64,000 nt of DNA from Porticoccus sp964395715 (lineage in GTDB: Bacteria; Pseudomonadota; Gammaproteobacteria; Pseudomonadales; Porticoccaceae): NCBI GenBank assembly GCA_964395715.1, contig CAYNAU010000004.1, forward strand, positions 186,001-250,000. Reading direction: 5' to 3'. Shown piece after piece: positions 1 through 7,448 of this stretch. A program made the translations under genes and the position numbers. The notes below the pieces were generated by a model. The model was given only the letters and a program-made list of their open reading frames with translations. It was not told the origin of the DNA and did no database searches. How positions within the stretch are numbered: the stretch's first letter is position 1; each line of letters opens with the position of its first letter.

Positions 1-135
1 CACCCCCAGACGAAAAAGCTCTGTTAATTTATCCAACCCGATTTCCACCTGAACAACCTGGTCGGATAACGTCGCGTCATTCATTTGCAATGCCCCTCCT
101 GCACCCACCATTAATACCAAGACCAACCGCACCAT
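1..135 (-). CDS. Partial secreted protein of unknown family (5' end only)
   Basis: An open frame without stops runs from an ATG at 133-135 off the left edge, giving 45 residues. The first 17 residues (MVRLVLVLMVGAGGALQ) look like a signal peptide: basic N-terminus, hydrophobic core, small residues. The mature start is acidic and polar. I do not recognise the family from this fragment. A GGGAAG stretch just upstream of the ATG is a weak ribosome-binding site. A 7-1-7 Fur-type palindrome lies 46 bp upstream, so iron-responsive expression is inferred. Being real depends on the frame staying open beyond the window. Confidence 0.5.
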   Translation of the reverse strand, partial: MVRLVLVLMVGAGGALQMNDATLSDQVVQVEIGLDKLTELFRLGV

Positions 136-180
136 CTTCCCGGGACAAAGCCAGGATCATGAGGCGCGACAATACACAAG

Positions 181-195
181 TGAGAATAATTCTCA
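181..195. promoter_or_regulatory. Fur-box-like palindrome
   Basis: TGAGAATAATTCTCA is a perfect 7-1-7 inverted repeat and differs from the 7-1-7 Fur consensus TGATAATNATTATCA at two symmetric positions. It sits between the sfsA stop and the start of the leftward partial gene, in the position of an operator for that gene. Binding by Fur is inferred from the consensus only. Confidence 0.6.
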
Positions 196-219
196 TTTGC
201 GTGTTTGGCAAATAAACTT

Positions 220-924
220 TCAGAACAGAAAAGGCAACGGCGTCCGCAGCGAGATGTCTTCCGGTGAAAGGTGACAGCCATAGGCCAGAACTTCCACCCC
301 CGCCTCCACAGCTTTGCGCAGGGTTCTTCCGTACTCGGGGTCTATCTCATCGGCGGACCCGACAGTTTCGGCACCACTGTGCTGCACACAAAAAACCAGT
401 ACGGCCCGGTGTCCCTGTTCCACCATCGCCATCAATTCCCTGAGGTGTTTGGCTCCCCGGGTTGTGACGGCATCGGGAAACAGTACACGGCCATCGCCAA
501 CACCCAGGGTGGTGTTTTTCACTTCCACGTAACAGTGGTGTTCGCCCTCGATCAACAATAGGTCGATACGGCTGTTCTCATCCCCATACTTCACTTCAGG
601 GCGAATTTCACTATACCCCTGCAACTCGGCGATCACCCCATTTTCAATGGCTTCGCGTACCAGCTTGTTGGGCCGCCCGGTGTTCACCCCGGCAAGAAAC
701 CCATCCGGTGTGCTGGTAATTTCCAGAGTACCGGGCAACTTGCGTTTCGGATCATCAGAGCGGGAAAACCAGCACGGGGTGTCCGGTGCCCAGCAGTTCT
801 TCATGGAGCCGGTGTTGGGACAGTGAATGGTCAACTCTCCACCGTTAGCTAGGCGGATGTCCGCAAGAAAGCGTTTATAGCGCTTCAGTAATGTTGCTTG
901 CTCCAGCGGCGGCTCTATCTTCAT
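220..924 (-). CDS. sfsA: SfsA family DNA-binding/nuclease-like protein
   Basis: The 234-residue product has the same length as E. coli SfsA, the sugar fermentation stimulation protein. The N-terminus PPLEQATLLKRYKRFLADI followed by NTGSMKNCW is typical: a small OB-like domain with a glycine- and asparagine-rich segment. A later segment with RIDLLL and YVEVKNTTL matches the PD-(D/E)XK-like core of the family (D, then ExK). Its cellular role is not well established; E. coli SfsA binds DNA and affects maltose metabolism. It lies 7 bp downstream of the aminotransferase gene on the same strand, so they are probably co-transcribed. The start is fixed by the ATG at 924 and family alignment. Confidence 0.95.
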   Translation of the reverse strand: MKIEPPLEQATLLKRYKRFLADIRLANGGELTIHCPNTGSMKNCWAPDTPCWFSRSDDPKRKLPGTLEITSTPDGFLAGVNTGRPNKLVREAIENGVIAELQGYSEIRPEVKYGDENSRIDLLLIEGEHHCYVEVKNTTLGVGDGRVLFPDAVTTRGAKHLRELMAMVEQGHRAVLVFCVQHSGAETVGSADEIDPEYGRTLRKAVEAGVEVLAYGCHLSPEDISLRTPLPFLF

Positions 925-931
925 AACCTCT

Positions 932-2125
932 TCATCCTGTCAACGCCCGTCGCAAACGTTCCACCGCCACCTCCAGGCGCGGCAGGGATTCTGTGTAGGC
1001 AAAACGTATATGCTGGCCAGCCAGGTGTTGCCCAAAATCAGTCCCCGGCGTGCAGGCAATGCCGTGCTCACGAAGTAATTGCCAACAGAATGCCTCGCAA
1101 TCATCGGTAAAGGCGGAAACATCGGCGTACAAATAAAAGGCTCCCTCCGGCACTCGATCTATACGAAATCCCAGTTCACGCAGGGCAGGCAGTAAAAAAT
1201 CGCGCCGTTCCTGGAAGGCCTGCCGCCGTTGCTCAAGGATCTCCCGGGTGTCCGGCTGAAAGGCGGCCAGCGCGGCATACTGGGCAATACTGGGGCTGGC
1301 GATATAAAAATTCTGAGCCATCATGGTCAGTGTATCGACCACCGACTCGGGGACCACCATCCAGCCAAGCCGCCAGCCGGTCATACCGAAATACTTGGAG
1401 AAGCTGTTGATGACAAACAGGTCATCGGCCACAGACAGCGCTGAGCGCAATGGCGCATCCCCGTAGGTCAGGCCATGGTAGATTTCATCAACAATCAGGG
1501 CCCCCTGTCGTGCCGTGACCTGGCGATACATTGCCGCCAGTTGCTGTTGGTCGATCACGGCACCGGTTGGATTACCGGGTGAGGCCACCAGGGCGGCCAC
1601 CGAATTGGGGCGCCAGTATTGCGCCACACTGGCGGCAGTAAGCTGGTAATTGTCATCCGGCCCCACGGGCACCAGCTGCGGCTCCGCATCCAGGCGACGC
1701 ACGAAATTGGCATTGCAGGGGTATCCGGGATCGGCCAACAACAGGCCGTCGCCGGGGTTCAGCAACAGTTCACAGACCATGCCCAGCGCCGCACTGCTGC
1801 CTGTGGTGACAATTACGCGGCGGGCATCAATCCCGACCCCGTACTGTTGTGCGTAGAAATCGGCAATGGCCCGACGAAGCTCCGGAATTCCGCAGGAAGG
1901 TGTATAACCCGTGCGCCCCTCCGACATAGCCACCCGGGCGGCCTCTAGAATCGGCTCAGCGGTCTCAAACCGCGGCTCGCCAATTTCCATGTGAATAATA
2001 TCCCGTCCCTGCGCTTCAAGAGACTGTGCTGCCTCAAGAAAATCCACCACCTTAAATGTAGTTAGGTTGCGGGTGCGGTTGGCCAGTTTCGTCACTGCAG
2101 CTCCATCATGATCAAGAAACGCCAT
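932..2125 (-). CDS. PLP-dependent class I/II aminotransferase
   Basis: The product is about 397 residues, a fold-type I aminotransferase. Visible landmarks are the N-terminal IGEPRFETAEPILEA segment, the substrate loop ADPGYPCN, SPGNPTGAV, DEIYHGLTYG, and the PLP-binding lysine in NSFSKYFGMTGWRLGW, followed by the C-terminal arginine region IRFAYTES. It resembles the aspartate/alanine aminotransferase-like proteins found next to sfsA in many gammaproteobacteria; the substrate cannot be told from sequence. I place the start at the ATG at 2125 rather than the TTG two codons upstream. Downstream sfsA follows after 7 bp. Confidence 0.92.
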   Translation of the reverse strand: MAFLDHDGAAVTKLANRTRNLTTFKVVDFLEAAQSLEAQGRDIIHMEIGEPRFETAEPILEAARVAMSEGRTGYTPSCGIPELRRAIADFYAQQYGVGIDARRVIVTTGSSAALGMVCELLLNPGDGLLLADPGYPCNANFVRRLDAEPQLVPVGPDDNYQLTAASVAQYWRPNSVAALVASPGNPTGAVIDQQQLAAMYRQVTARQGALIVDEIYHGLTYGDAPLRSALSVADDLFVINSFSKYFGMTGWRLGWMVVPESVVDTLTMMAQNFYIASPSIAQYAALAAFQPDTREILEQRRQAFQERRDFLLPALRELGFRIDRVPEGAFYLYADVSAFTDDCEAFCWQLLREHGIACTPGTDFGQHLAGQHIRFAYTESLPRLEVAVERLRRALTG

Positions 2126-2263
2126 TCTCAAGGAAGGCTATGGCACGGCATTATGTCCTGAATGCCCGACAATGCCTACAGCGCCCCACCCGGTGCATAG
2201 CTGCGCCGGGTGGGGTGATTTGACCTTCCACTGACACCGCTAATCAAAAAAGCACGTTTTTAC

Positions 2264-2292
2264 TTGAAAAATTTCTCCGCTGGCACTATAAA
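2264..2292 (+). promoter_or_regulatory. Sigma-70 promoter of dksA
   Basis: TTGAAA (2264-2269) and TATAAA (2287-2292) are separated by exactly 17 bp and precede the dksA start by about 34 bp. This predicts a transcript start near 2299 and a short leader. It is the clearest housekeeping promoter in this part of the window. Confidence 0.7.
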
Positions 2293-2325
2293 CGCGGGTC
2301 TCGTAACTCACCGAGACTAAAAAAG

Positions 2326-2772
2326 ATGCCAAAAAAAGCAGAAACTGCCACCGTTGCTTCCCTTCACGGCTTTTCTCCCTACAAGGAGAAAAAGAGTGAG
2401 GAATACATGAATGACAACCAGCGTGAGCATTTCAAACAAATTCTGCTGGCCTGGAAAAGAGAACTGATGGAAGAAGTTGATCGCACCGTCTCTCACATGA
2501 AAGATGAGGCCGCCAACTTCCCTGATCCAGCTGACCGGGCAACTCAGGAAGAAGAATTTAGCCTTGAACTGCGCACCAGGGATCGCGAACGTAAACTGAT
2601 CAAGAAAATTGACAGCACCATGGAGCGTATCGAAAACGACGACTATGGCTTCTGCGATCAGTGCGGTATCGAAATCGGCATTCGTCGCCTCGAAGCACGT
2701 CCTACCGCCAACCTGTGCGTGGACTGTAAAACCCTAGACGAAATCAAGGAAAAACAGCTCACTGGCGGCTGA
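2326..2772 (+). CDS. dksA: RNA polymerase-binding transcription factor DksA
   Basis: The 148-residue product has the DksA layout: a conserved lead-in SPYKEKKSEEYMNDNQREHF, a long coiled coil whose tip carries DPADRATQEEE (the DxxDxA tip motif that reaches the RNA polymerase active site), and a C-terminal zinc finger with CDQCG and CVDCK. DksA with ppGpp tunes initiation at rRNA and amino-acid promoters. Length and zinc ligands match the E. coli protein (151 aa). It starts at the ATG at 2326 behind a good sigma-70 promoter, and gluQ follows 40 bp downstream, as in many gammaproteobacteria. Confidence 0.98.
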   Translation: MPKKAETATVASLHGFSPYKEKKSEEYMNDNQREHFKQILLAWKRELMEEVDRTVSHMKDEAANFPDPADRATQEEEFSLELRTRDRERKLIKKIDSTMERIENDDYGFCDQCGIEIGIRRLEARPTANLCVDCKTLDEIKEKQLTGG

Positions 2773-2779
2773 TCCTGAC

Positions 2780-2800
2780 GGAAGCGGCATAGCCGCTTCC
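2780..2800 (+). other. Perfect hairpin between dksA and gluQ
   Basis: GGAAGCGGC (2780-2788) and GCCGCTTCC (2792-2800) form a 9-bp perfect stem with a 3-nt loop, starting 8 nt after the dksA stop. No U-tract follows, so it is not a canonical intrinsic terminator. It may partially attenuate transcription into gluQ or stabilise the dksA 3' end. Terminators have been reported in this intergenic position in enteric bacteria. Confidence 0.5.
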
Positions 2801-2812
2801 AATCCCCCTCGC

Positions 2813-3700
2813 ATGGTATCCCCTGCAACGCCCTACATCGGACGCTTCGCCCCTTCACCCACTGGCCCTCTGCATTTTGGTTCCCTGGCTACTGCTGTCG
2901 CCAGCTATCTCGATGCCCGGCATTACCACGGGCAATGGCTGCTGCGCATGGAAGATATCGACCCCCCTAGGGAAATGGCAGGCGCCGCCGACCTGATTCT
3001 CAACCAATTGGATAATCATGGCCTGCACTGGGATGGCAGCGTGCTTTACCAAAGCAGACGTGGTGACGCCTACCGAGATGCTCTGAAACGCCTGGAAGCT
3101 GACGGCCTTATCTACCGCTGTCATTGCAGCCGCCAGCAACTTAAGGAACGCGGTGGACTTCACCCCCGCCGCTGCACACACCCCGGTAACCAGGATGAAC
3201 CCCACGCGTTGCGCCTCTCGGTGGCCGAGGATAGCGAAGTCACCTTCAATGACCTTTTTCAGGGACGCCAGCATCAGCACATCAAACAGGAAGTGGGCGA
3301 CTTTGTATTGCACCGTAAAGACGGCTTCTTTGCCTATCAGTTGGCCGTGGTAGTGGACGATGCCTACCAGGGCATAAACCAAGTCATTCGCGGCAGCGAC
3401 CTTTTGGATTCCACGCCCCGCCAAATCTACCTGCAACAACTGCTGGACATTGCCTCACCACAATATGGCCACCTACCGGTTGCCGTAGATGCCGCGGGCA
3501 ACAAACTCAGCAAACAGAATCTGGCCGCCCCCGTTGAAAGAACCACACCTGCATTGAACCTCTGGGTTGCCATGCAATGGCTGGGGATGGCGCCTCCCGA
3601 CACTCTGAAAATGGCTACACCGGGCGAACTCCTCGCCTGGGCCATACCCCACTGGGACCGCCATCGCGTTCCAGGGCTTATTCAGCAGCCAGCCCCATAA
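2813..3700 (+). CDS. gluQ: Glutamyl-Q tRNA(Asp) synthetase
   Basis: The 295-residue product is a paralogue of the catalytic half of glutamyl-tRNA synthetase that lacks the anticodon-binding domain. It charges glutamate onto the queuosine base at position 34 of tRNA(Asp). The class I signature is GRFAPSPTGPLHFGSL (HIGH-like), the zinc-binding region is CHCSRQQLK...GLHPRRC, and KLSKQN is the KMSKS-like loop. Length fits the family (about 290-310). It lies directly after dksA and before a response regulator, the same order as dksA-gluQ-cbrAB in Pseudomonas but with cbrA absent. Confidence 0.96.
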   Translation: MVSPATPYIGRFAPSPTGPLHFGSLATAVASYLDARHYHGQWLLRMEDIDPPREMAGAADLILNQLDNHGLHWDGSVLYQSRRGDAYRDALKRLEADGLIYRCHCSRQQLKERGGLHPRRCTHPGNQDEPHALRLSVAEDSEVTFNDLFQGRQHQHIKQEVGDFVLHRKDGFFAYQLAVVVDDAYQGINQVIRGSDLLDSTPRQIYLQQLLDIASPQYGHLPVAVDAAGNKLSKQNLAAPVERTTPALNLWVAMQWLGMAPPDTLKMATPGELLAWAIPHWDRHRVPGLIQQPAP

Positions 3701-3767
3701 AAACCACTATCCATCTTGATACTGGGAAGCGTGCTACCAGGAAGTTAATTACCGGGCTTGCATCCAG

Positions 3768-3784
3768 GTAACAACAAGGTAACA
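3768..3784. promoter_or_regulatory. Tandem GTAACA half-sites upstream of the response regulator
   Basis: GTAACA occurs at 3768-3773 and again at 3779-3784, one helical turn (11 bp) apart, 42 bp upstream of the response regulator start. The same hexamer or its complement TGTTAC/TGTCAC recurs upstream of the sigma-54 promoter at 5326. Autoregulation by the encoded activator is an inference from this sharing. Confidence 0.4.
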
Positions 3785-3825
3785 CTAACTACGGCACGAA
3801 CATTCTCCTTTGCGGCAGGCGTTTC

Positions 3826-5190
3826 ATGGATTCCATCCTGATTGTCGAAGACGAAGACAGCATTCGAAGTTCTATCAAGAAACTGCTTAATGGCCAGCTC
3901 TTTGAAACCAGCGAGGCCAACAGCATCCAGGATGCCCTCGACAAATATGATCTGGCAGAGTTCTCGCTGATCATCAGCGACTTGCGACTTCCGGGGGCCC
4001 CCGGGACCGACCTGATCCAGCTCGCCGGCGATGTGCCGGTACTGATCATGACCAGCTATGCAAGCCTCAAGTCCGCCGTGGAAACCATGCGCATGGGCGC
4101 CGTGGACTTTATTCCCAAGCCCTTCGATTCCAAGGAACTGCTGGACGCCGTGCGGCGCATTCTGGACAATCCCAAGCCGGCGCATTCTCTCAAGGCCCCC
4201 GACCTGTCCGGTCGAGGCATGATAGGCTCCAGTGCCGCCATGAAGTCCGTGTTCAACATTATCCAGAAAGTAGCGCAGACCGATGCCACGGTACTGATCC
4301 ACGGTGAGACCGGTACCGGTAAGGAACTCGCCGCCAGTGCCATCCATAACGAAAGCAATCGCTTCCGTCGCCAGCTTATCTGCGTCAACTGCGCGGCCAT
4401 CCCCGAAACGCTAATCGAAGCGGAACTGTTCGGCCATGAGAAGGGCGCCTTCACCGGCGCATCCGCGGCCCGCAAGGGATTGGTCACCGCGGCAGATGGC
4501 GGCACCCTGTTTCTCGACGAGATTGGCGAACTTCCCCTGGAGGCACAGGCACGACTGCTGCGCGTCCTGCAGGAAAAAGAAGTGCGCCCTATCGGCTCGG
4601 TGAAGTCCCACAAGGTGGATGTGCGACTGGTTGCAGCAACCCACCGCAACCTGAAAAAACTCTGCGAACAGGGCAGTTTCCGGGAAGACCTTTTTTACCG
4701 TATCAATGTCGTCAACCTCGACCTCCCGCCGCTGCGCGAACGCGGCAAGGACGTACTGGAAATTGCCGATATGCTGCTGGAAAAGCAGTGTGAAAAACTC
4801 AAAAAGCCACATCTCAAACTGGCACCGGATGCCATCCAGGCAATCAGTACCTACCACTGGCCCGGCAATATCCGTGAGCTGGAAAACTCCCTGGAACGCG
4901 CCACCATTCTCTGTGACGAAAACGAACAGATCACCCACGACCTGCTGGGCATCGATCTGTCCCTGGTGGAGATTGATGAGGAGACCGAACAGAGCAGCAG
5001 CCACACGTTTCGGCAGACCAATATCGACCCTCCCGAGGGGCTTTCACTGGAAGACTATTTCACCCGGTTTGTGCTCGAACACCAGGAAGCCATGAGTGAA
5101 ACCGAACTGGCCAAAAAGCTCGGGATCAGCCGCAAGTGCCTTTGGGAAAGGCGGCAGAAGCTGGGTATTCCGCGCAAGAAAGACGCCTAA
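3826..5190 (+). CDS. NtrC-type sigma-54 response regulator, CbrB-like
   Basis: The 454-residue protein has three domains. Residues 1-120 form a receiver with acidic D9/D11, phospho-acceptor D52 in ISDLRLPG, and the lysine of PKPF. Residues about 135-375 form an AAA+ domain with Walker A GETGTGKE and the sigma-54-contacting GAFTGA loop. The C-terminal Fis-type helix-turn-helix ends in LGISRKCLWERRQKLGIP, which closely matches CbrB of Pseudomonas as I remember it. Position also matches cbrB (between gluQ and pcnB), but no sensor kinase lies upstream; only 125 bp separate it from gluQ. A sigma-54 promoter and A-rich RNA follow directly, as crcZ follows cbrB. I infer a carbon/nitrogen-balance regulator; its kinase must be encoded elsewhere or is dispensable. 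Confidence 0.9.
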   Translation: MDSILIVEDEDSIRSSIKKLLNGQLFETSEANSIQDALDKYDLAEFSLIISDLRLPGAPGTDLIQLAGDVPVLIMTSYASLKSAVETMRMGAVDFIPKPFDSKELLDAVRRILDNPKPAHSLKAPDLSGRGMIGSSAAMKSVFNIIQKVAQTDATVLIHGETGTGKELAASAIHNESNRFRRQLICVNCAAIPETLIEAELFGHEKGAFTGASAARKGLVTAADGGTLFLDEIGELPLEAQARLLRVLQEKEVRPIGSVKSHKVDVRLVAATHRNLKKLCEQGSFREDLFYRINVVNLDLPPLRERGKDVLEIADMLLEKQCEKLKKPHLKLAPDAIQAISTYHWPGNIRELENSLERATILCDENEQITHDLLGIDLSLVEIDEETEQSSSHTFRQTNIDPPEGLSLEDYFTRFVLEHQEAMSETELAKKLGISRKCLWERRQKLGIPRKKDA

Positions 5191-5200
5191 CTCACTGAAG

Positions 5201-5252
5201 TGTCACCCAATTTGTTACTTTTTTCTGCACCTGCTTGTGTATATAGGTAACA
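5201..5252. promoter_or_regulatory. Candidate enhancer (UAS) for the sigma-54 promoter
   Basis: TGTCAC (5201-5206) and TGTTAC (5213-5218) lie 12 bp apart on the same strand, and the inverse GTAACA is at 5247-5252. They sit about 100-150 bp upstream of the predicted start of the downstream RNA, a normal distance for enhancer sites of NtrC-type activators. Similar half-sites precede the regulator gene itself. TGTTAC/GTAACA is, to my memory, the reported CbrB recognition element. Confidence 0.45.
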
Positions 5253-5325
5253 CTCCACACCCCCAAAAGTGTGATTCCCGTCCCAAAAAAAATTTAACTT
5301 ATTGTATGATAAATAAATTTTATTT

Positions 5326-5342
5326 TTGGCACGCTTCCTGCT
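5326..5342 (+). promoter_or_regulatory. Sigma-54 (-24/-12) promoter
   Basis: TTGGCACGCTTCCTGCT has the invariant GG (5328-5329) and GC (5340-5341) separated by 10 bp, and TGGCAC in the -24 element is an exact consensus match. The predicted transcript start is near 5353, just before an A-rich stretch. It lies 136 bp after the gene of a sigma-54 activator, which supports function. Confidence 0.8.
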
Positions 5343-5352
5343 CTACAAGTTG

Positions 5353-5494
5353 AACAATAAAAACAGCTGATAATTAAAAAAATAAATAATAAAAATAAAC
5401 AATTGGATGGATTGCTAACCGGTTGATTAGGGGGGTAGACCCGTCGACCTATAGCCTATGGGATACAAGGGAAGCCTTCGGGCTTCCCTTTTTT
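5353..5494 (+). ncRNA. CrcZ-like A-rich small RNA candidate
   Basis: A transcript of about 142 nt is predicted from the sigma-54 start near 5353 to an intrinsic terminator at 5467-5494. No credible coding frame fits it. Its first 50 nt are extremely A-rich with AAN-repeat motifs (AACAATAA at 5353-5360, AATAATAA at 5385-5392, plus an overlapping AATAAAAA), the kind of sequence bound by the distal face of Hfq and used by CrcZ/CrcY to titrate Hfq-Crc. Location between the activator gene and pcnB is exactly that of crcZ in Pseudomonas. It is shorter than P. aeruginosa CrcZ, so sequence homology is not claimed; function as an Hfq sponge is inferred. Confidence 0.65.
5467..5494 (+). terminator. Intrinsic terminator of the A-rich sRNA
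   Basis: AAGGGAAGCC (5467-5476) pairs perfectly with GGCTTCCCTT (5481-5490) around a UUCG tetraloop-like loop, followed by a six-T run. It is the strongest intrinsic terminator in the window and separates the sRNA from pcnB. Confidence 0.9.
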
Positions 5495-5584
5495 AATGCC
5501 CGCAGATACTGCCTACCCATCAATGCCGTTAACAGCAGCACCCCCTGTGCTAGAATGCGGCTTTCCTGTTTAAGCACATTAACA

Positions 5585-6946
5585 ATGCTGAAAAAGATCG
5601 CCAGCTACTTCCGCAAAGACGCGCTACCGGTCCTGCCCGGGGAACCCCATACCATACGTTCCGGCGACCACCCTATCAGCCCCCGTCAAATCACCTCAGG
5701 CGCCAAGAAAGTGGTCGAGCAACTGGTCAGCGATGGCTATGAAGCCTACCTGGTCGGCGGCTGCGTACGCGACCTGATGCTGGGCATGCAACCCAAGGAT
5801 TTTGATGTTGCCACTGACGCCACTCCGGAAGAGGTCAACAGGCTGTTTCGCCGGGCACGCATCATTGGCCGACGCTTCCAGATAGTTCATGTACGCATGG
5901 GCAAGGAAGTTATTGAGGTCACCACATTCCGCGCCAGCCATACAGCGGACCACAAAGGGCGCGACCAGTCACGACGCTCGTCGAAGGGCCTACTGCTTCG
6001 GGACAACATTTTTGGTTCTATAACCGAAGATGCCTGTCGCCGCGACTTCACCATGAACGCCCTGTATTACCATCCGCAGGACAACAGCGTTTTTGACTAT
6101 GCCAACGGCCTGAGGGATATTCAGCAGCGACTGATACGTGTCATCGGCAATGCAGAGGAACGTTACCGTGAAGATCCGGTGAGAATGCTCAGAGCCGTAC
6201 GCTTTGCCGCCAAGCTGGGATTCAGAATCGAAGAACACAGTGCTCGAGCCATTGGCAAGCTTAGCCACCTGCTTGCCGACATCCCTCCCGCACGGTTGTT
6301 TGATGAAGTGCTGAAGTTGTTGATGCACGGTCACGCCCTCGCCACCTTCCAGCTGCTGAGAGAGTTCGGCCTGCTCAAACTGCTGTTCCCCGCCACGGAA
6401 GAGGCCCTCTCAAAAGACCCGGGCTATTACCTCGAATTTCTCGAACAGGCCATGACCAATACCGACAAGCGCATTCGGGCGGATAAACGGGTGACACCTG
6501 CCTTCCTGCTGGGGGCCATCCTCTGGCCCGCGGTGCTGGAAAAGCGCAAGGCCTTTGAAGGCGGCAACAGTTCGCCCGTCTATGCCCTGCAACAGGCGGC
6601 CGGCGAAGTGATTCACCGCACCTGCCAGCGGATATCCATCCCCAGGCGCTTCAGCATGCCCATGAGGGAAATCTGGGAACTGCAACTACGCCTGCCGCGC
6701 CGCGCCGGCAGCCAGGCATCCCGCCTGCTGGAAAACAACCGCTTCCGCGCCGGCTATGACTTTCTGCTGCTGCGCGAGGACGCCGGAGAAATTGAGCCCG
6801 GCCTGGGTGAGTGGTGGACCCGCTTCCAGGAAGCCAATGAACACACACGACTGGAGATGACCAGCAATCTGGATCAACCCCGATCGCGCCGGCGTCGCCG
6901 CCGCCCGCGCACACGCTCCTCCGCACCCCAGGACAACCGTGACTGA
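5585..6946 (+). CDS. pcnB: Poly(A) polymerase I
   Basis: The 453-residue product is a class II nucleotidyltransferase that adds 3' poly(A) tails to RNA and promotes decay. The catalytic core is visible as LVGGCVRDLMLG with DFDVATDATPEE (the two active-site aspartates), then RRFQIVHVR and the CRRDFTMNALYY segment; the C-terminus is arginine-rich (RSRRRRRRPRTRSS), as in bacterial PcnB. An open frame extends upstream to 5423 but would overlap the sRNA terminator, so I choose the ATG at 5585 (MLKKIASYF). folK overlaps its end by 8 bp. Confidence 0.95.
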   Translation: MLKKIASYFRKDALPVLPGEPHTIRSGDHPISPRQITSGAKKVVEQLVSDGYEAYLVGGCVRDLMLGMQPKDFDVATDATPEEVNRLFRRARIIGRRFQIVHVRMGKEVIEVTTFRASHTADHKGRDQSRRSSKGLLLRDNIFGSITEDACRRDFTMNALYYHPQDNSVFDYANGLRDIQQRLIRVIGNAEERYREDPVRMLRAVRFAAKLGFRIEEHSARAIGKLSHLLADIPPARLFDEVLKLLMHGHALATFQLLREFGLLKLLFPATEEALSKDPGYYLEFLEQAMTNTDKRIRADKRVTPAFLLGAILWPAVLEKRKAFEGGNSSPVYALQQAAGEVIHRTCQRISIPRRFSMPMREIWELQLRLPRRAGSQASRLLENNRFRAGYDFLLLREDAGEIEPGLGEWWTRFQEANEHTRLEMTSNLDQPRSRRRRRRPRTRSSAPQDNRD

Positions 6947-7448
6947 AGTGGTCTATATCGGCCTCGGCAGTAATCTGGCCGATCCTCTGGATCAATTGCA
7001 ACGCGCCTCCTTCGCCCTTGGCAACCTGCCTGACACTACACGGACCGCGCTATCCAGCTGGTACCGGACACCACCCATGGGTCCTCAAAACCAGCCCGAC
7101 TACCTCAACGGCGTGGCGCAACTGCGCACCGGTCTTTCCCCTACCGACCTGCTGCTGGCCCTGCAAATCATCGAGCAGGATCACCAGCGGGTTCGAGAAC
7201 GACACTGGGGACCAAGAACGCTGGACCTGGATATTCTGCTTTATGGCGACCAGGTGATTGACCTCCCGGAACTGCAAATCCCTCACCCCGGTATGTACCA
7301 GAGAAATTTCGTGTTGTTGCCACTGGCAGAGATCGACCCGCATCTGCATTTCCCGGACGGTAGCAGTCTGGCAATGCGCTTGGAAAATTGTCCATCTGAA
7401 GGTATCGTTCGCCTCTCGCCTGGAGATATCTGTGGAACAACTGGCTAA
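6939..7448 (+). CDS. folK: 2-amino-4-hydroxy-6-hydroxymethyldihydropteridine diphosphokinase
   Basis: The 169-residue product matches HPPK of folate biosynthesis, which pyrophosphorylates 6-hydroxymethyl-dihydropterin using ATP. Motifs are YIGLGSNLADP at the N-terminus, the pterin/ATP-binding GPRTLDLDILLYGD, and LQIPHPGMYQRNFVLLPLAEIDP. It starts with GTG at 6939, overlapping the pcnB stop by 8 bp, and its 3' end overlaps the kinase gene by 17 bp, so translation is probably coupled across pcnB-folK-kinase. Confidence 0.96.
   Translation: MTEVVYIGLGSNLADPLDQLQRASFALGNLPDTTRTALSSWYRTPPMGPQNQPDYLNGVAQLRTGLSPTDLLLALQIIEQDHQRVRERHWGPRTLDLDILLYGDQVIDLPELQIPHPGMYQRNFVLLPLAEIDPHLHFPDGSSLAMRLENCPSEGIVRLSPGDICGTTG

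Noticed and set aside
5423..5584. N-terminal extension of the pcnB frame
   Set aside because: It would begin inside the sRNA and run through its terminator; PcnB homology starts at the ATG at 5585.
7258..7431. 58-codon N-terminal extension of the deoxynucleoside kinase frame
   Set aside because: It lies wholly inside folK in another frame; the GTG at 7432 gives a family-length protein.
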